Positions 24,850 through 33,334 of a DNA stretch of 64,000 nt are shown here, piece after piece. The notes under the pieces were generated by a model. The model saw nothing but the letters and a program-made list of their open reading frames with translations, ran no database searches and was not told the DNA's origin. Each line of letters begins with the position of its first letter. The first letter of the stretch is position 1. Source of the stretch: Alphaproteobacteria bacterium UBA3773 (GTDB lineage: Bacteria; Pseudomonadota; Alphaproteobacteria; RF32; CAG-239). The translations under genes were made by a program, and so were the position numbers. The DNA is taken from NCBI GenBank assembly GCA_002372275.1, contig DFFP01000025.1, positions 1 to 64,000 of the forward strand, given 5' to 3'.

Positions 24850-25668
24850 TTATAATGAAAATCGTTTAGCGTGTAAGTTATTAAGATATTGATCAGCGGA
24901 TTCAAATTCAAAACACATTTCGTTTGTTTGATGTGAATCATCGCTGATTAAAAGGGAAATATCTGACTGAATAAGTTTTTCCAGAATACTTTGTGCGGGG
25001 TAAAAACCGTTTGAACGTCTTAAACCCTTTGTATTCAGCTCGCATGCCGTATTTGTTTCTTTTAAGGCTCTGATCACATTTTCTATTTCATTATGAAAAT
25101 CGGTTTCGTGATATGAAGAAATTTTTTTAACATAATCCATATGTGCTAAAAATGTAAAAAATCCGGAGCGGATGGCTTTTTCCATTGTTTCAAAATGGCG
25201 CTGAATGGATATTTTTATCGGCTCGTTTATATCTTCGTTTGGATTTTTAGCAATATAGGTCATATCTTCAATGTATTCGCCTGTTTTATCCATTAAAAAG
25301 TGATTTCCGTTAATCAGATAATCGTAATCTATTTTTTTTAAGAAGTCAGACATTTCATCGTGCCAGCCGTCATAAATAAAATAGTCTGTTTCAAACCCTA
25401 CTTTAATTTTTATTTGATGTTCTTTTTGGAGGCGGCGAAGTTCTTCAATATGTTTTGAACACCGTTCATACGCATCCTTAAAATTTGAAAAAGTCATCTT
25501 TTGTAAAAACGGATAGTTCTTTGTTTGAGCAATGTTTTTATGAACGATTAAATGGTCGGAAATTCCGATTTCAAAAAGCCCTAAACGTTCGGCCTGTTCA
25601 ATCATTTCATTTGCCGTATTTTTACCGTCTGAAAAGGTTGTATGCGTATGATACGAAAAGCGTTGCAA
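24850..25668 (-). CDS. PHP-domain phosphatase (histidinol-phosphatase-like)
   Basis: A 272-residue metal-dependent phosphoesterase of the PHP superfamily. YHTHTTFSDG (His7, His9) is motif 1, EIGISDHLIVH motif 2, VGFETDYF and FLAHMDYVKK are later metal ligands, and ISDDSHQTNEM is motif 4. It resembles HisK-type histidinol phosphatases, but no his genes are nearby, so the substrate is uncertain. The start is TTG at 25668 with AGGAGA 6-7 nt upstream inside the end of mnmG, so it is probably translated from the mnmG transcript. Confidence 0.8.
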   Translation of the reverse strand: MQRFSYHTHTTFSDGKNTANEMIEQAERLGLFEIGISDHLIVHKNIAQTKNYPFLQKMTFSNFKDAYERCSKHIEELRRLQKEHQIKIKVGFETDYFIYDGWHDEMSDFLKKIDYDYLINGNHFLMDKTGEYIEDMTYIAKNPNEDINEPIKISIQRHFETMEKAIRSGFFTFLAHMDYVKKISSYHETDFHNEIENVIRALKETNTACELNTKGLRRSNGFYPAQSILEKLIQSDISLLISDDSHQTNEMCFEFESADQYLNNLHAKRFSL

Positions 25669-25671
25669 AGA

Positions 25672-27519
25672 CTATCTCCTGATATAACCTAAAATTGCCG
25701 TAATCGCGGCCGGCGTCATTCCCGGAATACGTGAAGCTTCGCCAATAGTTGACGGTCTGACCTTTTCAAGCTTTGAGGTGATTTCACGCGATAATCCGCC
25801 GATTTTTTGATAATCGATATCTTCTCTGATTTGAAGCTCTTCATCTTTTTTGAAAACTTCGATATCGGCCATTTGTCGTTTCATATAACCGCTGTATGTT
25901 GATTCGATTTCAATTTGTTCAATAACTTTTGAGTCAAACTCATTGATTTTCGGAAATATTTCTTTTAATGTTTCACGTGAAACATTGTTAAATCCCATTA
26001 AATTAAAAAGCGTTTTTTGCGTTCCGTCATGATTGATTGTCACCCCGAAATCATGAAGTGCGGCATAATTTAGTTTTTCGCTTAAAGTATATTCTCGAAG
26101 TTTATCAATTTGATTTTTCTTTTTTGTAAAAGATTGATAACGCGCGCTACCTACAACACCGATTTGATGTCCTTTTTCGGTTAATCTCAAATCAGCGTTA
26201 TCTGCTCTTAAATAAAGGCGATATTCAGAGCGCGAGGTAAACATACGATAAGGTTCATCAACGCCTTTTGTGATTAAATCATCGACCATGACGCCGATAT
26301 ATCCTTCCGAGCGGTCAATTGTGAAAGTGCGTCCCTTGTTTTCAGCAGAAAGTGCCGCATTAATGCCGGCAAGCAAACCTTGCGCAGCGGCTTCTTCGTA
26401 GCCTGTTGTGCCGTTAATTTGACCGGCTAAAAAGAGGTGAGGGACTTTTTTAACTTCTAAGCGAGAATTAAGCTCTTGCGGATTGACATAATCATATTCA
26501 ATCGCATAGGCGTAGCGCAAAATTTCGACATCTTCCAAGCCTTTCATTGTGTGAATAAAGGCATCTTGCACATCAGCAGGCAACGAGGTTGAAATACCGT
26601 TGGGGTAAATCACGTTTGTATTGTAGCCCTCGGGCTCTAAAAAGATTTGGTGCGATGTTCGATCGGCAAATTTAACGAGTTTATCTTCAATAGAGGGACA
26701 ATATCTCGGGCCGACACCTGTGATTAAACCGGAGAAAAGAGCACATTTTGAAAAATTGTCGCGGATGATTTGATGGGTTTTTTCGTTTGTGTGAGTGACA
26801 AAACAATCAATTTGTTTGTTTGTGATTTTATCTGTTAAAAAAGAAAAAGGTTCCGGTTTTTCATCTCCGCTTTGACGTTCCAGCTCATCAAAATGAATGG
26901 TATCTGCATTTAAGCGGGCAGGGGTTCCGGTTTTTAAGCGACCGAGCGAAAGGTTGAGCTCTTTTAAGGATTCGGTTATACCATGACAAGCCGGTTCACC
27001 GATTCGGCCGCCAATGGTTGTTTGATGACCCGTAAACATCACACCGTTTAAAAATGTGCCCGTTGTTAAAACAAGAGCAGAACATAAGATTGTTTCACCC
27101 GTTGCAAGAACCACCCCGCAAACACCGTTTGGATCAGAACAAATTTTTTGAACTTCGCCTTCAATGATTGTTAAATTTTGGGTGTTTTGTAATGCCTCAA
27201 GCATATATTTTTTATAAAGTTCACGATCTGCTTGCGCACGCGGTCCGCGAACGGCTGGCCCTTTGGATAAGTTCAGCATACGAAATTGAATACCGGCCTT
27301 GTCAATCACTTTTCCCATTAAGCCGTCGAGCGCATCGACTTCGCGTACCAAATGACCTTTGCCGAGGCCACCGATAGAGGGGTTGCACGACATTTCACCG
27401 ATATTGCCGATTTTATAAGTAATTAAAGCGGTATGCGCACCCATGCGTGCGCTGGCTGAGGCAGCTTCAACACCGGCATGACCGGCGCCGACCACGATAA
27501 CATCAAATTTTTGTTGCAT
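25672..27519 (-). CDS. mnmG: tRNA uridine-5-carboxymethylaminomethyl modification enzyme MnmG (GidA)
   Basis: An FAD-dependent enzyme that, with MnmE, modifies the wobble uridine of several tRNAs. The N-terminal FAD site is VIVVGAGHAGVEAA, with SCNPSIGGLGKGHLVREVDALDG and KLKTGTPARL-type segment LGRLKTGTPARLN. I start at ATG 27519 (AAGGAT upstream), giving 615 residues; upstream residues before this have no family match. A perfect parS site lies in the 3' half of the gene. mnmE lies about 1.7 kb further on, on the same strand, separated by a cassette with a secreted protein. Confidence 0.95.
   Translation of the reverse strand: MQQKFDVIVVGAGHAGVEAASASARMGAHTALITYKIGNIGEMSCNPSIGGLGKGHLVREVDALDGLMGKVIDKAGIQFRMLNLSKGPAVRGPRAQADRELYKKYMLEALQNTQNLTIIEGEVQKICSDPNGVCGVVLATGETILCSALVLTTGTFLNGVMFTGHQTTIGGRIGEPACHGITESLKELNLSLGRLKTGTPARLNADTIHFDELERQSGDEKPEPFSFLTDKITNKQIDCFVTHTNEKTHQIIRDNFSKCALFSGLITGVGPRYCPSIEDKLVKFADRTSHQIFLEPEGYNTNVIYPNGISTSLPADVQDAFIHTMKGLEDVEILRYAYAIEYDYVNPQELNSRLEVKKVPHLFLAGQINGTTGYEEAAAQGLLAGINAALSAENKGRTFTIDRSEGYIGVMVDDLITKGVDEPYRMFTSRSEYRLYLRADNADLRLTEKGHQIGVVGSARYQSFTKKKNQIDKLREYTLSEKLNYAALHDFGVTINHDGTQKTLFNLMGFNNVSRETLKEIFPKINEFDSKVIEQIEIESTYSGYMKRQMADIEVFKKDEELQIREDIDYQKIGGLSREITSKLEKVRPSTIGEASRIPGMTPAAITAILGYIRR
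25969..25984. promoter_or_regulatory. parS site 2
   Basis: TGTTTCACGTGAAACA, identical to parS site 1, inside mnmG. It encodes VSRET again, in the reading frame NNVSRETLKE. The two sites are 2.05 kb apart. Confidence 0.93.
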
Positions 27520-27678
27520 ATTATTATCCTTTGAAAATGTTTGTACTATACGCCCACATATTAAAAATTCAAGAAAAAAAGTCATTCCAAAGCAGTATTG
27601 TATGGTGTATAATGCTTTTTAATGAATCTAAGATGATTTTTACTTGCATTAATAGAAAAAGTGTGAGATAATTTTAAA

Positions 27679-27937
27679 AGATAGAGAAAGAATTTCTTTA
27701 TCGAGTGCCTGAAATGAGGCGCGGAGCTTTAACGAGCTTTTTATACCGAGCAGTGATGGATAACACTGCAAGTTGTGCTGTCCTTTTTTATTTTAAAGGA
27801 TTGCATTTTATCCCCGATTTATCTTTGGTTCGGGGAGTCCGTGACGAATGTTCAAGATTTATCTAAAGGTCACGGAAGTCATTTCTCGGTATATGATTCG
27901 TTAACTCTCCGACCGCTTTTTTCAAAGGCGGTTTTTT
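27679..27937 (+). ncRNA. Structured leader/small RNA, copy 2 (novel candidate family)
   Basis: Promoter TTGCAT-N17-GATAAT (27644-27672) precedes: hairpins GCCT/AGGC and AGCT/AGCT; pseudoknot strand ATACCGAG (27743-27750); an internal hairpin ending in six T (27758-27789); S1 TCCCCGA (27811-27817); S2 TCGGGGAG (27830-27837); hairpin CCGTGAC/GTCACGG (27839-27875); hairpin TCAT/ATGA with loop CTCGGTAT (27885-27892), complementary to ATACCGAG over 8 bp; S3 CTCTCCGA (27905-27912), pairing with S2 with one G-U; and a terminator (27912-27937). The order matches copies at 8504 and 49139. The S1-S2 hairpin also resembles a dispersed repeat, so this copy may be modified. The whole gap 27520-28014 is otherwise free of genes. 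Confidence 0.6.
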
Positions 27938-28014
27938 AATTGGATTAATTTATTGTCACCCTCTATGTGTCTCCCCTTTTCTGGGGGAGAGGAAATGGAT
28001 AAAGGAGAAAGATT

Positions 28015-28869
28015 ATGAAAATAAATCGAGTTTTAATTACTGGAATTATTGCGATAATTTTTGTATTTCCATGCGTTGTTTCGGCAGAGACAGGTACGTG
28101 TGGTTCAAATGCAACAGCAACTTGTATATGGGAAACGATTGTTTTGCCAAATGGGGAAAAACAGCTTGTTATTTCACGCGAAGGAACGGGAAATGTGGCT
28201 TTAAATACTAAAACAAAGCCTTGGGGCTCAGGAATATCGGAAATTGTCATTAAGGAGGGAATAAACAAGATAAAAGAATGGGCTTTTGATGAGCAAAAAG
28301 GTGTAAAATCAGTTAATATGAGTGAGGCTAAAGATTTAACAACCATAGAACGAGCAACTTTTTCAAATATTCCATCGTTAAAAACGGTTATAATGCCAGA
28401 AAATCTCACTTCTGTATATTATGATCGAAATAATGATTTTAATAATCATCTTTTTATACGCTCCGGTATAGAAAAGATATACTGTACAGCTTCACAAATG
28501 ACTGGAGCTTGCTCCAAATTAGCTGCAGATTATAATGTGCAAAAATATGCGCAGGATGGAAATTATTATATTGTTTATGATAATGAGGATAATATTTCGG
28601 CAATTTTCGATAGCTCAAGTGATTTTCAGCATAATAAAGTATCAGATGGTTCATATACAAAAAAAGACGAAAATGAAAAGCCTATTGCTCAATATGATGG
28701 TAGGGGAAATGTTATTGCTGCGTATTCATATAACAACGACGGGTCGGTTTCGATATATGACGCGAATGGAAAGTTGATTGGTTTGCAGGGAAAACGCATT
28801 TTAACCGTTGATGAAGCGTCGGCACTTGTGAAAGATAACAAGAATACGTTCACATTAAAGTATCGGTAG
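28015..28869 (+). CDS. Secreted BspA-like LRR protein with conserved C-terminal tail (cassette 2)
   Basis: A 284-residue protein: signal peptide ending near VVSAE, a short Cys-containing N-terminus, BspA-like LRRs (ISEIVIKEGINKIKEWAF, VNMSEAKDLTTIERATF, LKTVIMPENLTSV), a YD-repeat-like part (IVYDNEDNISAIFDSS, YDGRGNVIAAYSYNNDG), and the tail KRILTVDEA...NKNTFTLKYR. The last 90 residues are nearly the same as in the cassette 1 protein (SYTKKDENGK/E, GSVAIYDKDGK vs GSVSIYDANGK, KLIGLQGKRIL), while the LRR part is diverged. AAGGAGAAAGATT precedes the ATG. Function unknown; probably surface exposed. A structured RNA precedes it and palindromic repeats follow. Confidence 0.85.
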   Translation: MKINRVLITGIIAIIFVFPCVVSAETGTCGSNATATCIWETIVLPNGEKQLVISREGTGNVALNTKTKPWGSGISEIVIKEGINKIKEWAFDEQKGVKSVNMSEAKDLTTIERATFSNIPSLKTVIMPENLTSVYYDRNNDFNNHLFIRSGIEKIYCTASQMTGACSKLAADYNVQKYAQDGNYYIVYDNEDNISAIFDSSSDFQHNKVSDGSYTKKDENEKPIAQYDGRGNVIAAYSYNNDGSVSIYDANGKLIGLQGKRILTVDEASALVKDNKNTFTLKYR

Positions 28870-28875
28870 AATAAG

Positions 28876-29110
28876 GAATGGATTGCGACGCACTGCGTGC
28901 TCGCAATGACGGGTTAAGGGTAAGGAATGGATTCTTCGCTAGCGCTCTTAAATGACAATTGTTTTTTATAAGGAATGGATTCTTCGGCCTAAAGGCTTTT
29001 GGATAATGTTTTTTTAGACCCCTAACTCGTGCGATTATATCGCACTCAGGGGTGACAGGAAAGAGGAATGGACCCAGACATCGGACGAACTTCTCCTCTT
29101 AGGTGACGGT
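28876..29110 (+). repeat. Cluster of dispersed palindromic repeats
   Basis: The 308-bp gap 28870-29177 is made almost entirely of repeats. Four copies of GGAATGGA (about 28877, 28925, 28971, 29064) each lead into a variable palindrome; the first is TTGCGACGCAC-TGC-GTGC-TCGCAA. At 29019-29052 lies a stem-loop CCCCTAACTCGTGCGAT-TAT-ATCGCACTCAGGGG followed by TGACAGGAAAGAGG, a variant of the elements at 7207-7244 and 50228-50259 with compensatory changes in both arms. No gene seen. Confidence 0.7.
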
Positions 29111-29177
29111 CTTATGAGATGACTGACATTTTGCTATTTGCAAAGCAGGCATGACAGAAAGAGCAGAAAAATAGGGC

Positions 29178-30524
29178 TTATTTACCGATACAGAAACTGC
29201 CGAAAATTTTATCTAAAATTTCACCGACTTCAATTTGTCCCGTGATTTTGCCGATGGCACGGGCGGCAAGGCGTATATCTTCGGCAGAAAGCTCGATTTC
29301 TTTTTCAAAATTAAAGTTTTCAAGGTTTTTCAAACATTCCGTTAAGGCTTCGCGATAACGTGCGCGTGTCATAAGCGCGCTTGTGTTGGAGCCGATATTT
29401 TCTTTAATAAAAGCTCCTATTGAAGAAAATAATTCATTGATACCTGCGTTTGTTTTGGAAGAGAGGCACAAAATGTTTTTATTTTCAAATTCAGAACACT
29501 GTTCAGGTGTTATTTTATCGGCTTTTGAGGCAATAAGCCACAGGTTGTTCGGATGCTTTCTTTTTAAGGCGTTAAAAATATCGGGCTCTGTATCAGAGGC
29601 ATCAAAAAGCGCTAAAATTAAGTCAGCCTCATCTATTTTTTCACGTGCCAGTTCAATTCCTTCTTTTTCAATCGGATTGTTTGTTTCGCGAATGCCTGCC
29701 GTATCGGTTAAAATAACGGGATACCCGTTAACATCAAGCCTGATGTCAACAGCATCTCGGGTGGTGCCCGGAATATCTGACACAATAACGGCTTTGCGCT
29801 CGGTGATTGCATTGATAAGGCTTGATTTTCCGGCATTTGTCGGACCAGTGATAACAATATGAAAACCATCTCTTAAACGTTCGCCGAAACGAGATGTTTT
29901 AAGGTGTTCTTTAATTTCAGATTTCAGTTTTGAAACATTATCTGAAATTTGATTGGTTAATTCTTTAGGTAATTCTTCTTCCGGAAAATCAATATAAGCT
30001 TCTAAATAAGCTTCAATATTTAATAGCCTCTCACGCCAAGAAGAATAAAGATTGTGCAAAGTGCCCGAAATTTGACGCAAGGCTTGTTTTTGTTGTTCGC
30101 GTGTTTCAGAATCGATCAAATCGGCCAAACCCTCAGCCTCGGTTAAATCCATTTTTTGATGATAAAAAGCGCGGCGCGAAAATTCACCGGGTTCGGCAAG
30201 ACGAAAATTTTCAAACTTTGCAAGGGCTTCTAATATGGAAGATATTACAGCGCGCGAACCGTGGCACTGAATTTCGACAATATCTTCACCCGTAAACGAA
30301 TGAGGCGCCTTAAAATAAAGAACAAGTGCCTGATCTAAAACCTCTTTTGTCAGAGGCGAAATGATAGGTGAAAAATAAGCATATCTTTCTTTGATTAAAT
30401 GCGTGTCAATCGTTGTCATTTGAGAAATCACATCAATGGCATTATCGCCCGAAACACGAATAACAGCCACGCCTGATTTGCCGTAAACAGTTGAAAGTGC
30501 GTATATTGTTTGTTTTAAATTCAT
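29178..30524 (-). CDS. mnmE: tRNA modification GTPase MnmE (TrmE)
   Basis: A GTPase partner of MnmG in tRNA wobble-uridine modification. The N-terminal tetrahydrofolate-binding domain begins MNLKQTIYALSTVYGKSGVAVIRVSG. The inserted G domain has GPTNAGKSSLINA near residue 226, the switch I/II segments SDIPGTTRD and DTAGIRET, and SKAD-type ASKAD. The protein ends with the conserved CIGK zinc/active-site tetrapeptide. At 448 residues it is full length. mutS lies 17 bp upstream on the same strand. Confidence 0.95.
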   Translation of the reverse strand: MNLKQTIYALSTVYGKSGVAVIRVSGDNAIDVISQMTTIDTHLIKERYAYFSPIISPLTKEVLDQALVLYFKAPHSFTGEDIVEIQCHGSRAVISSILEALAKFENFRLAEPGEFSRRAFYHQKMDLTEAEGLADLIDSETREQQKQALRQISGTLHNLYSSWRERLLNIEAYLEAYIDFPEEELPKELTNQISDNVSKLKSEIKEHLKTSRFGERLRDGFHIVITGPTNAGKSSLINAITERKAVIVSDIPGTTRDAVDIRLDVNGYPVILTDTAGIRETNNPIEKEGIELAREKIDEADLILALFDASDTEPDIFNALKRKHPNNLWLIASKADKITPEQCSEFENKNILCLSSKTNAGINELFSSIGAFIKENIGSNTSALMTRARYREALTECLKNLENFNFEKEIELSAEDIRLAARAIGKITGQIEVGEILDKIFGSFCIGK

Positions 30525-30541
30525 TTTTTTCTCTATAAGGT

Positions 30542-33241
30542 TTAACTTTTATTTTCACTATATAAAACTTTTAATTCATATAATTTATCTAAGGCTTCGC
30601 GCGGGGTTAAGTTATCCGGATTGAGCTTTTCGAGCATATCATACAAAGGAGAGTTTTCTTTTTTATGTTCTGTTTCATTTGTTTTGATAAAAGAACTGAA
30701 AAGAGGCAAATCATCTTCAATATGCGCAATTTTTTGGCTACTTCCTTGTTTTTCAAGCGTTTTTAAGATTTGTTCGGCGCGTTTAATTGTGAGTTTTGGC
30801 AGACCGGCCAGTTTGGCAACATGGATTCCGTATGAGCGATCGGCTGTGCCGTCAATCACTTCGTGCATAAAAACAACGTTTCCTTCAAATTCTTTGATTT
30901 TCATGGCGTGAAGCGTTAAAGCTTTTAATTTTTCTTTTAACACGGTCAGCTCGTGATAGTGGGTCGCAAAAAGTGTGCGGCAATGATTGATTTCGTGCAA
31001 ATGCTCAACAACCGACCAGGCAATCGACAGACCGTCATAGGTGGCCGTTCCGCGCCCGATTTCATCTAAAATCACAAAAGAGCGCTCGGTCGCGTTGTTT
31101 AAAATGGTTGCCGTTTCAACCATTTCGACCATAAAAGTCGATCGGCCTTGTGAAAGATCATCTGAAGCACCGACACGTGAAAAAACTTTATCGATAATGC
31201 CGATATGAGCAAATGAGGCCGGCACATATAGCCCTGTTTGTGCCATAATGGCAATGATGGCGTTTTGACGCAGAAAAGTTGATTTTCCGGCCATGTTCGG
31301 GCCTGTGATAAGCCAAATTCGGTCGTTTTCGGCGCTTAAAAAACAATTGTTTGTCACAAAAGGACCATCATGAGTTTTATTTAAGGCGTTTTCAACCACC
31401 ACATGGCGTCCGTCCTTAATTTCAAAAACAAGGGAATGATCAATAACCGGTCTGACATATCCGTGCTTTAAGGCAGACATGGCAGACGCTGAGGCGACAT
31501 CAAGTTTGGCATAAATAAGTGCCAGCTTTGAAATATCATCGGCTCTGGCTAAAATTTTAAGCGTTAAATCTTGATATGTTTCAAGTTCCGCATTTAAGAT
31601 TTTTTCATCAAGTGAAGAGATTTTTTGCTCTAAATCAGAAAGTTCTGCCGTGGTGTAACGAAGAGCATTTAAGACGGTTTGTTTGTGGATAAATTTGCTG
31701 TTTTTGGAAACAATGTCAACAAACCTGTTCGGGACTTCAAGATAACGGCCGGCAATGCTGTTATATTTGATTTTAAGGTTTGGAATACCAAGCTCAATAC
31801 TATATGCTTTTTCAAGATTTGAAATCAGCTCAGATGAGTGGTTTTTGTAGTTTTTTAATTCATCTATGGTCGGGTTAAAGCCATCTTTGATAAAATCGCC
31901 GTCGCGCGTTAAGGTCGGCAGGTCGTCATAATCTTTCAGCGCCCGATCAAGCTCATCGGCAAGGGCGCTGAAATCGGATATTTCAGACAGCATTTTTTGA
32001 ATAGATAAAGGAATATCCGTGACCAGTGTTTTGAAAATGCCGAAATTGTTAATCAGGTTTCGAATTTTCGGGGCATATAAAAGAGCGGTTTTAAGCGCAA
32101 ACATATCTTTCGGACCGCCTCTTTTTAAGGCCAGTCTCGAAACGACACGTTCCATATCCGTTATTTGTTTCAAATAAGAACGCAGTTCTTTTTGAAGTTC
32201 GGGAATATTAAAGAAAAATTGAACGGCATCTAAACGGTTGTTAATTTCGTTTTCATCGGTTGACGGGGAAAGCAGACGGCTTAAAAATAAACGCGCACCG
32301 GCACCCGTGACCGTTTCGTCGATATTGAAAAGAAGTGAAGATTTTTTGTCGCCGCCGAACCCCTCAAAAAGTTCTAAATTTCGGCGAGATGACGGATCTA
32401 TTTCCATTAGATTTGAAGCATTTTGACATTTTAGGTTTTTGATGTGCGGTTTTTCTTGAATTTGCGTGGTGCATATATAATCAAGCAAAACCCCGGCTGC
32501 TGAAATTTCAGCCTTTGAAAGAGAACCGAATATATCAAGGCTTGAAACGGCAAAAAATGATAAAATCGTTTTTTTGGCGTTTTCAAAGTTAAAACGATTA
32601 AAAGGCAAAACAGTTAATCTGTTTTGATACGCACTTAAAACCTTAAAAGCACTTTGATTGGCGTAAAGAGCATCGGAGATGATAATTTCACTCGGGTTAA
32701 TATTTGTGAAAAAATGATAAAGTATGTCGGCATAAGAATGTGATAAAACGGGAATTTTTTGAGAGAAAAAATCACCGGTCGACAAATCAAGCCACGAAAA
32801 ACCAAAAATATCATCGTTTAAGGCAACACTCATCAGATAATTGTTTTGTCTGGCATCAAGAAGCGTGTCTTCGGTTAAAGTTCCTGAGGTGACAAGGCGG
32901 ATCACTTCGCGTTTGACAAGAGCACTGCGTCCGCGCTTTTTGGCTTCTTCGGGCGTTTCCGTTTGTTCGGCGATAGCTACCTTAAAACCTTGTTTAATCA
33001 GTCGCGCCAGATAATTTTCGTAAGCGTGAAACGGAACGCCGCACATCGGAATTTTTTTCCCCTTATAAGTGCCTCTGTGCGTAAGGACTAAATCAAGTGC
33101 TTGCGAGGCTTTGACGGCATCTTCAAAAAAAAGTTCGTAAAAATCACCCATGCGGTAAAAAACAAGGTATTCTTTATATTGATTTTTAATGTCAAGATAT
33201 TGCTGAGTCGATGGATTTACTTTTTCTTCCGATATTGCCAT
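30542..33241 (-). CDS. mutS: DNA mismatch repair protein MutS
   Basis: Recognises base mismatches and recruits MutL. The mismatch-binding N-terminus carries the phenylalanine motif (YRMGDFYELFFEDA, with the Phe-x-Glu pattern), and the ATPase domain has GPNMAGKSTFLRQ near residue 646 and VILDEIGRGTATYDG. The C-terminal region ends in LNPDNLTPREALDKLYELK, which is typical. At 899 residues it has the usual length. It starts at ATG 33241 and is divergent from the histidine kinase; mnmE follows closely and may be co-transcribed. Confidence 0.96.
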   Translation of the reverse strand: MAISEEKVNPSTQQYLDIKNQYKEYLVFYRMGDFYELFFEDAVKASQALDLVLTHRGTYKGKKIPMCGVPFHAYENYLARLIKQGFKVAIAEQTETPEEAKKRGRSALVKREVIRLVTSGTLTEDTLLDARQNNYLMSVALNDDIFGFSWLDLSTGDFFSQKIPVLSHSYADILYHFFTNINPSEIIISDALYANQSAFKVLSAYQNRLTVLPFNRFNFENAKKTILSFFAVSSLDIFGSLSKAEISAAGVLLDYICTTQIQEKPHIKNLKCQNASNLMEIDPSSRRNLELFEGFGGDKKSSLLFNIDETVTGAGARLFLSRLLSPSTDENEINNRLDAVQFFFNIPELQKELRSYLKQITDMERVVSRLALKRGGPKDMFALKTALLYAPKIRNLINNFGIFKTLVTDIPLSIQKMLSEISDFSALADELDRALKDYDDLPTLTRDGDFIKDGFNPTIDELKNYKNHSSELISNLEKAYSIELGIPNLKIKYNSIAGRYLEVPNRFVDIVSKNSKFIHKQTVLNALRYTTAELSDLEQKISSLDEKILNAELETYQDLTLKILARADDISKLALIYAKLDVASASAMSALKHGYVRPVIDHSLVFEIKDGRHVVVENALNKTHDGPFVTNNCFLSAENDRIWLITGPNMAGKSTFLRQNAIIAIMAQTGLYVPASFAHIGIIDKVFSRVGASDDLSQGRSTFMVEMVETATILNNATERSFVILDEIGRGTATYDGLSIAWSVVEHLHEINHCRTLFATHYHELTVLKEKLKALTLHAMKIKEFEGNVVFMHEVIDGTADRSYGIHVAKLAGLPKLTIKRAEQILKTLEKQGSSQKIAHIEDDLPLFSSFIKTNETEHKKENSPLYDMLEKLNPDNLTPREALDKLYELKVLYSENKS

Positions 33242-33334
33242 GATGCGCGCTTTTCTTAAATGAATTTAAACTTGCCTTATTGTAATATATTTTATAATCT
33301 TGTCTATATTTTTATTTTAAAACGGAGAAAAAGT

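Noticed and set aside
27758..27789. Hairpin plus T run read as the terminator of a separate short RNA
   Set aside because: The pseudoknot partner, S1-S3 strands and final terminator lie further downstream, so it is better seen as an internal hairpin; early termination there is still possible.
27963..28409. Minus-strand open frame of 148 codons
   Set aside because: Antisense to the secreted LRR protein gene at 28015, which has signal peptide, ribosome site and homologues in the window.
29492..29506. Another GAAC-N3-GTTC palindrome (AGAACACTGTTCA)
   Set aside because: Inside the mnmE coding sequence, lacks the outer T of the left half-site and is expected by chance.
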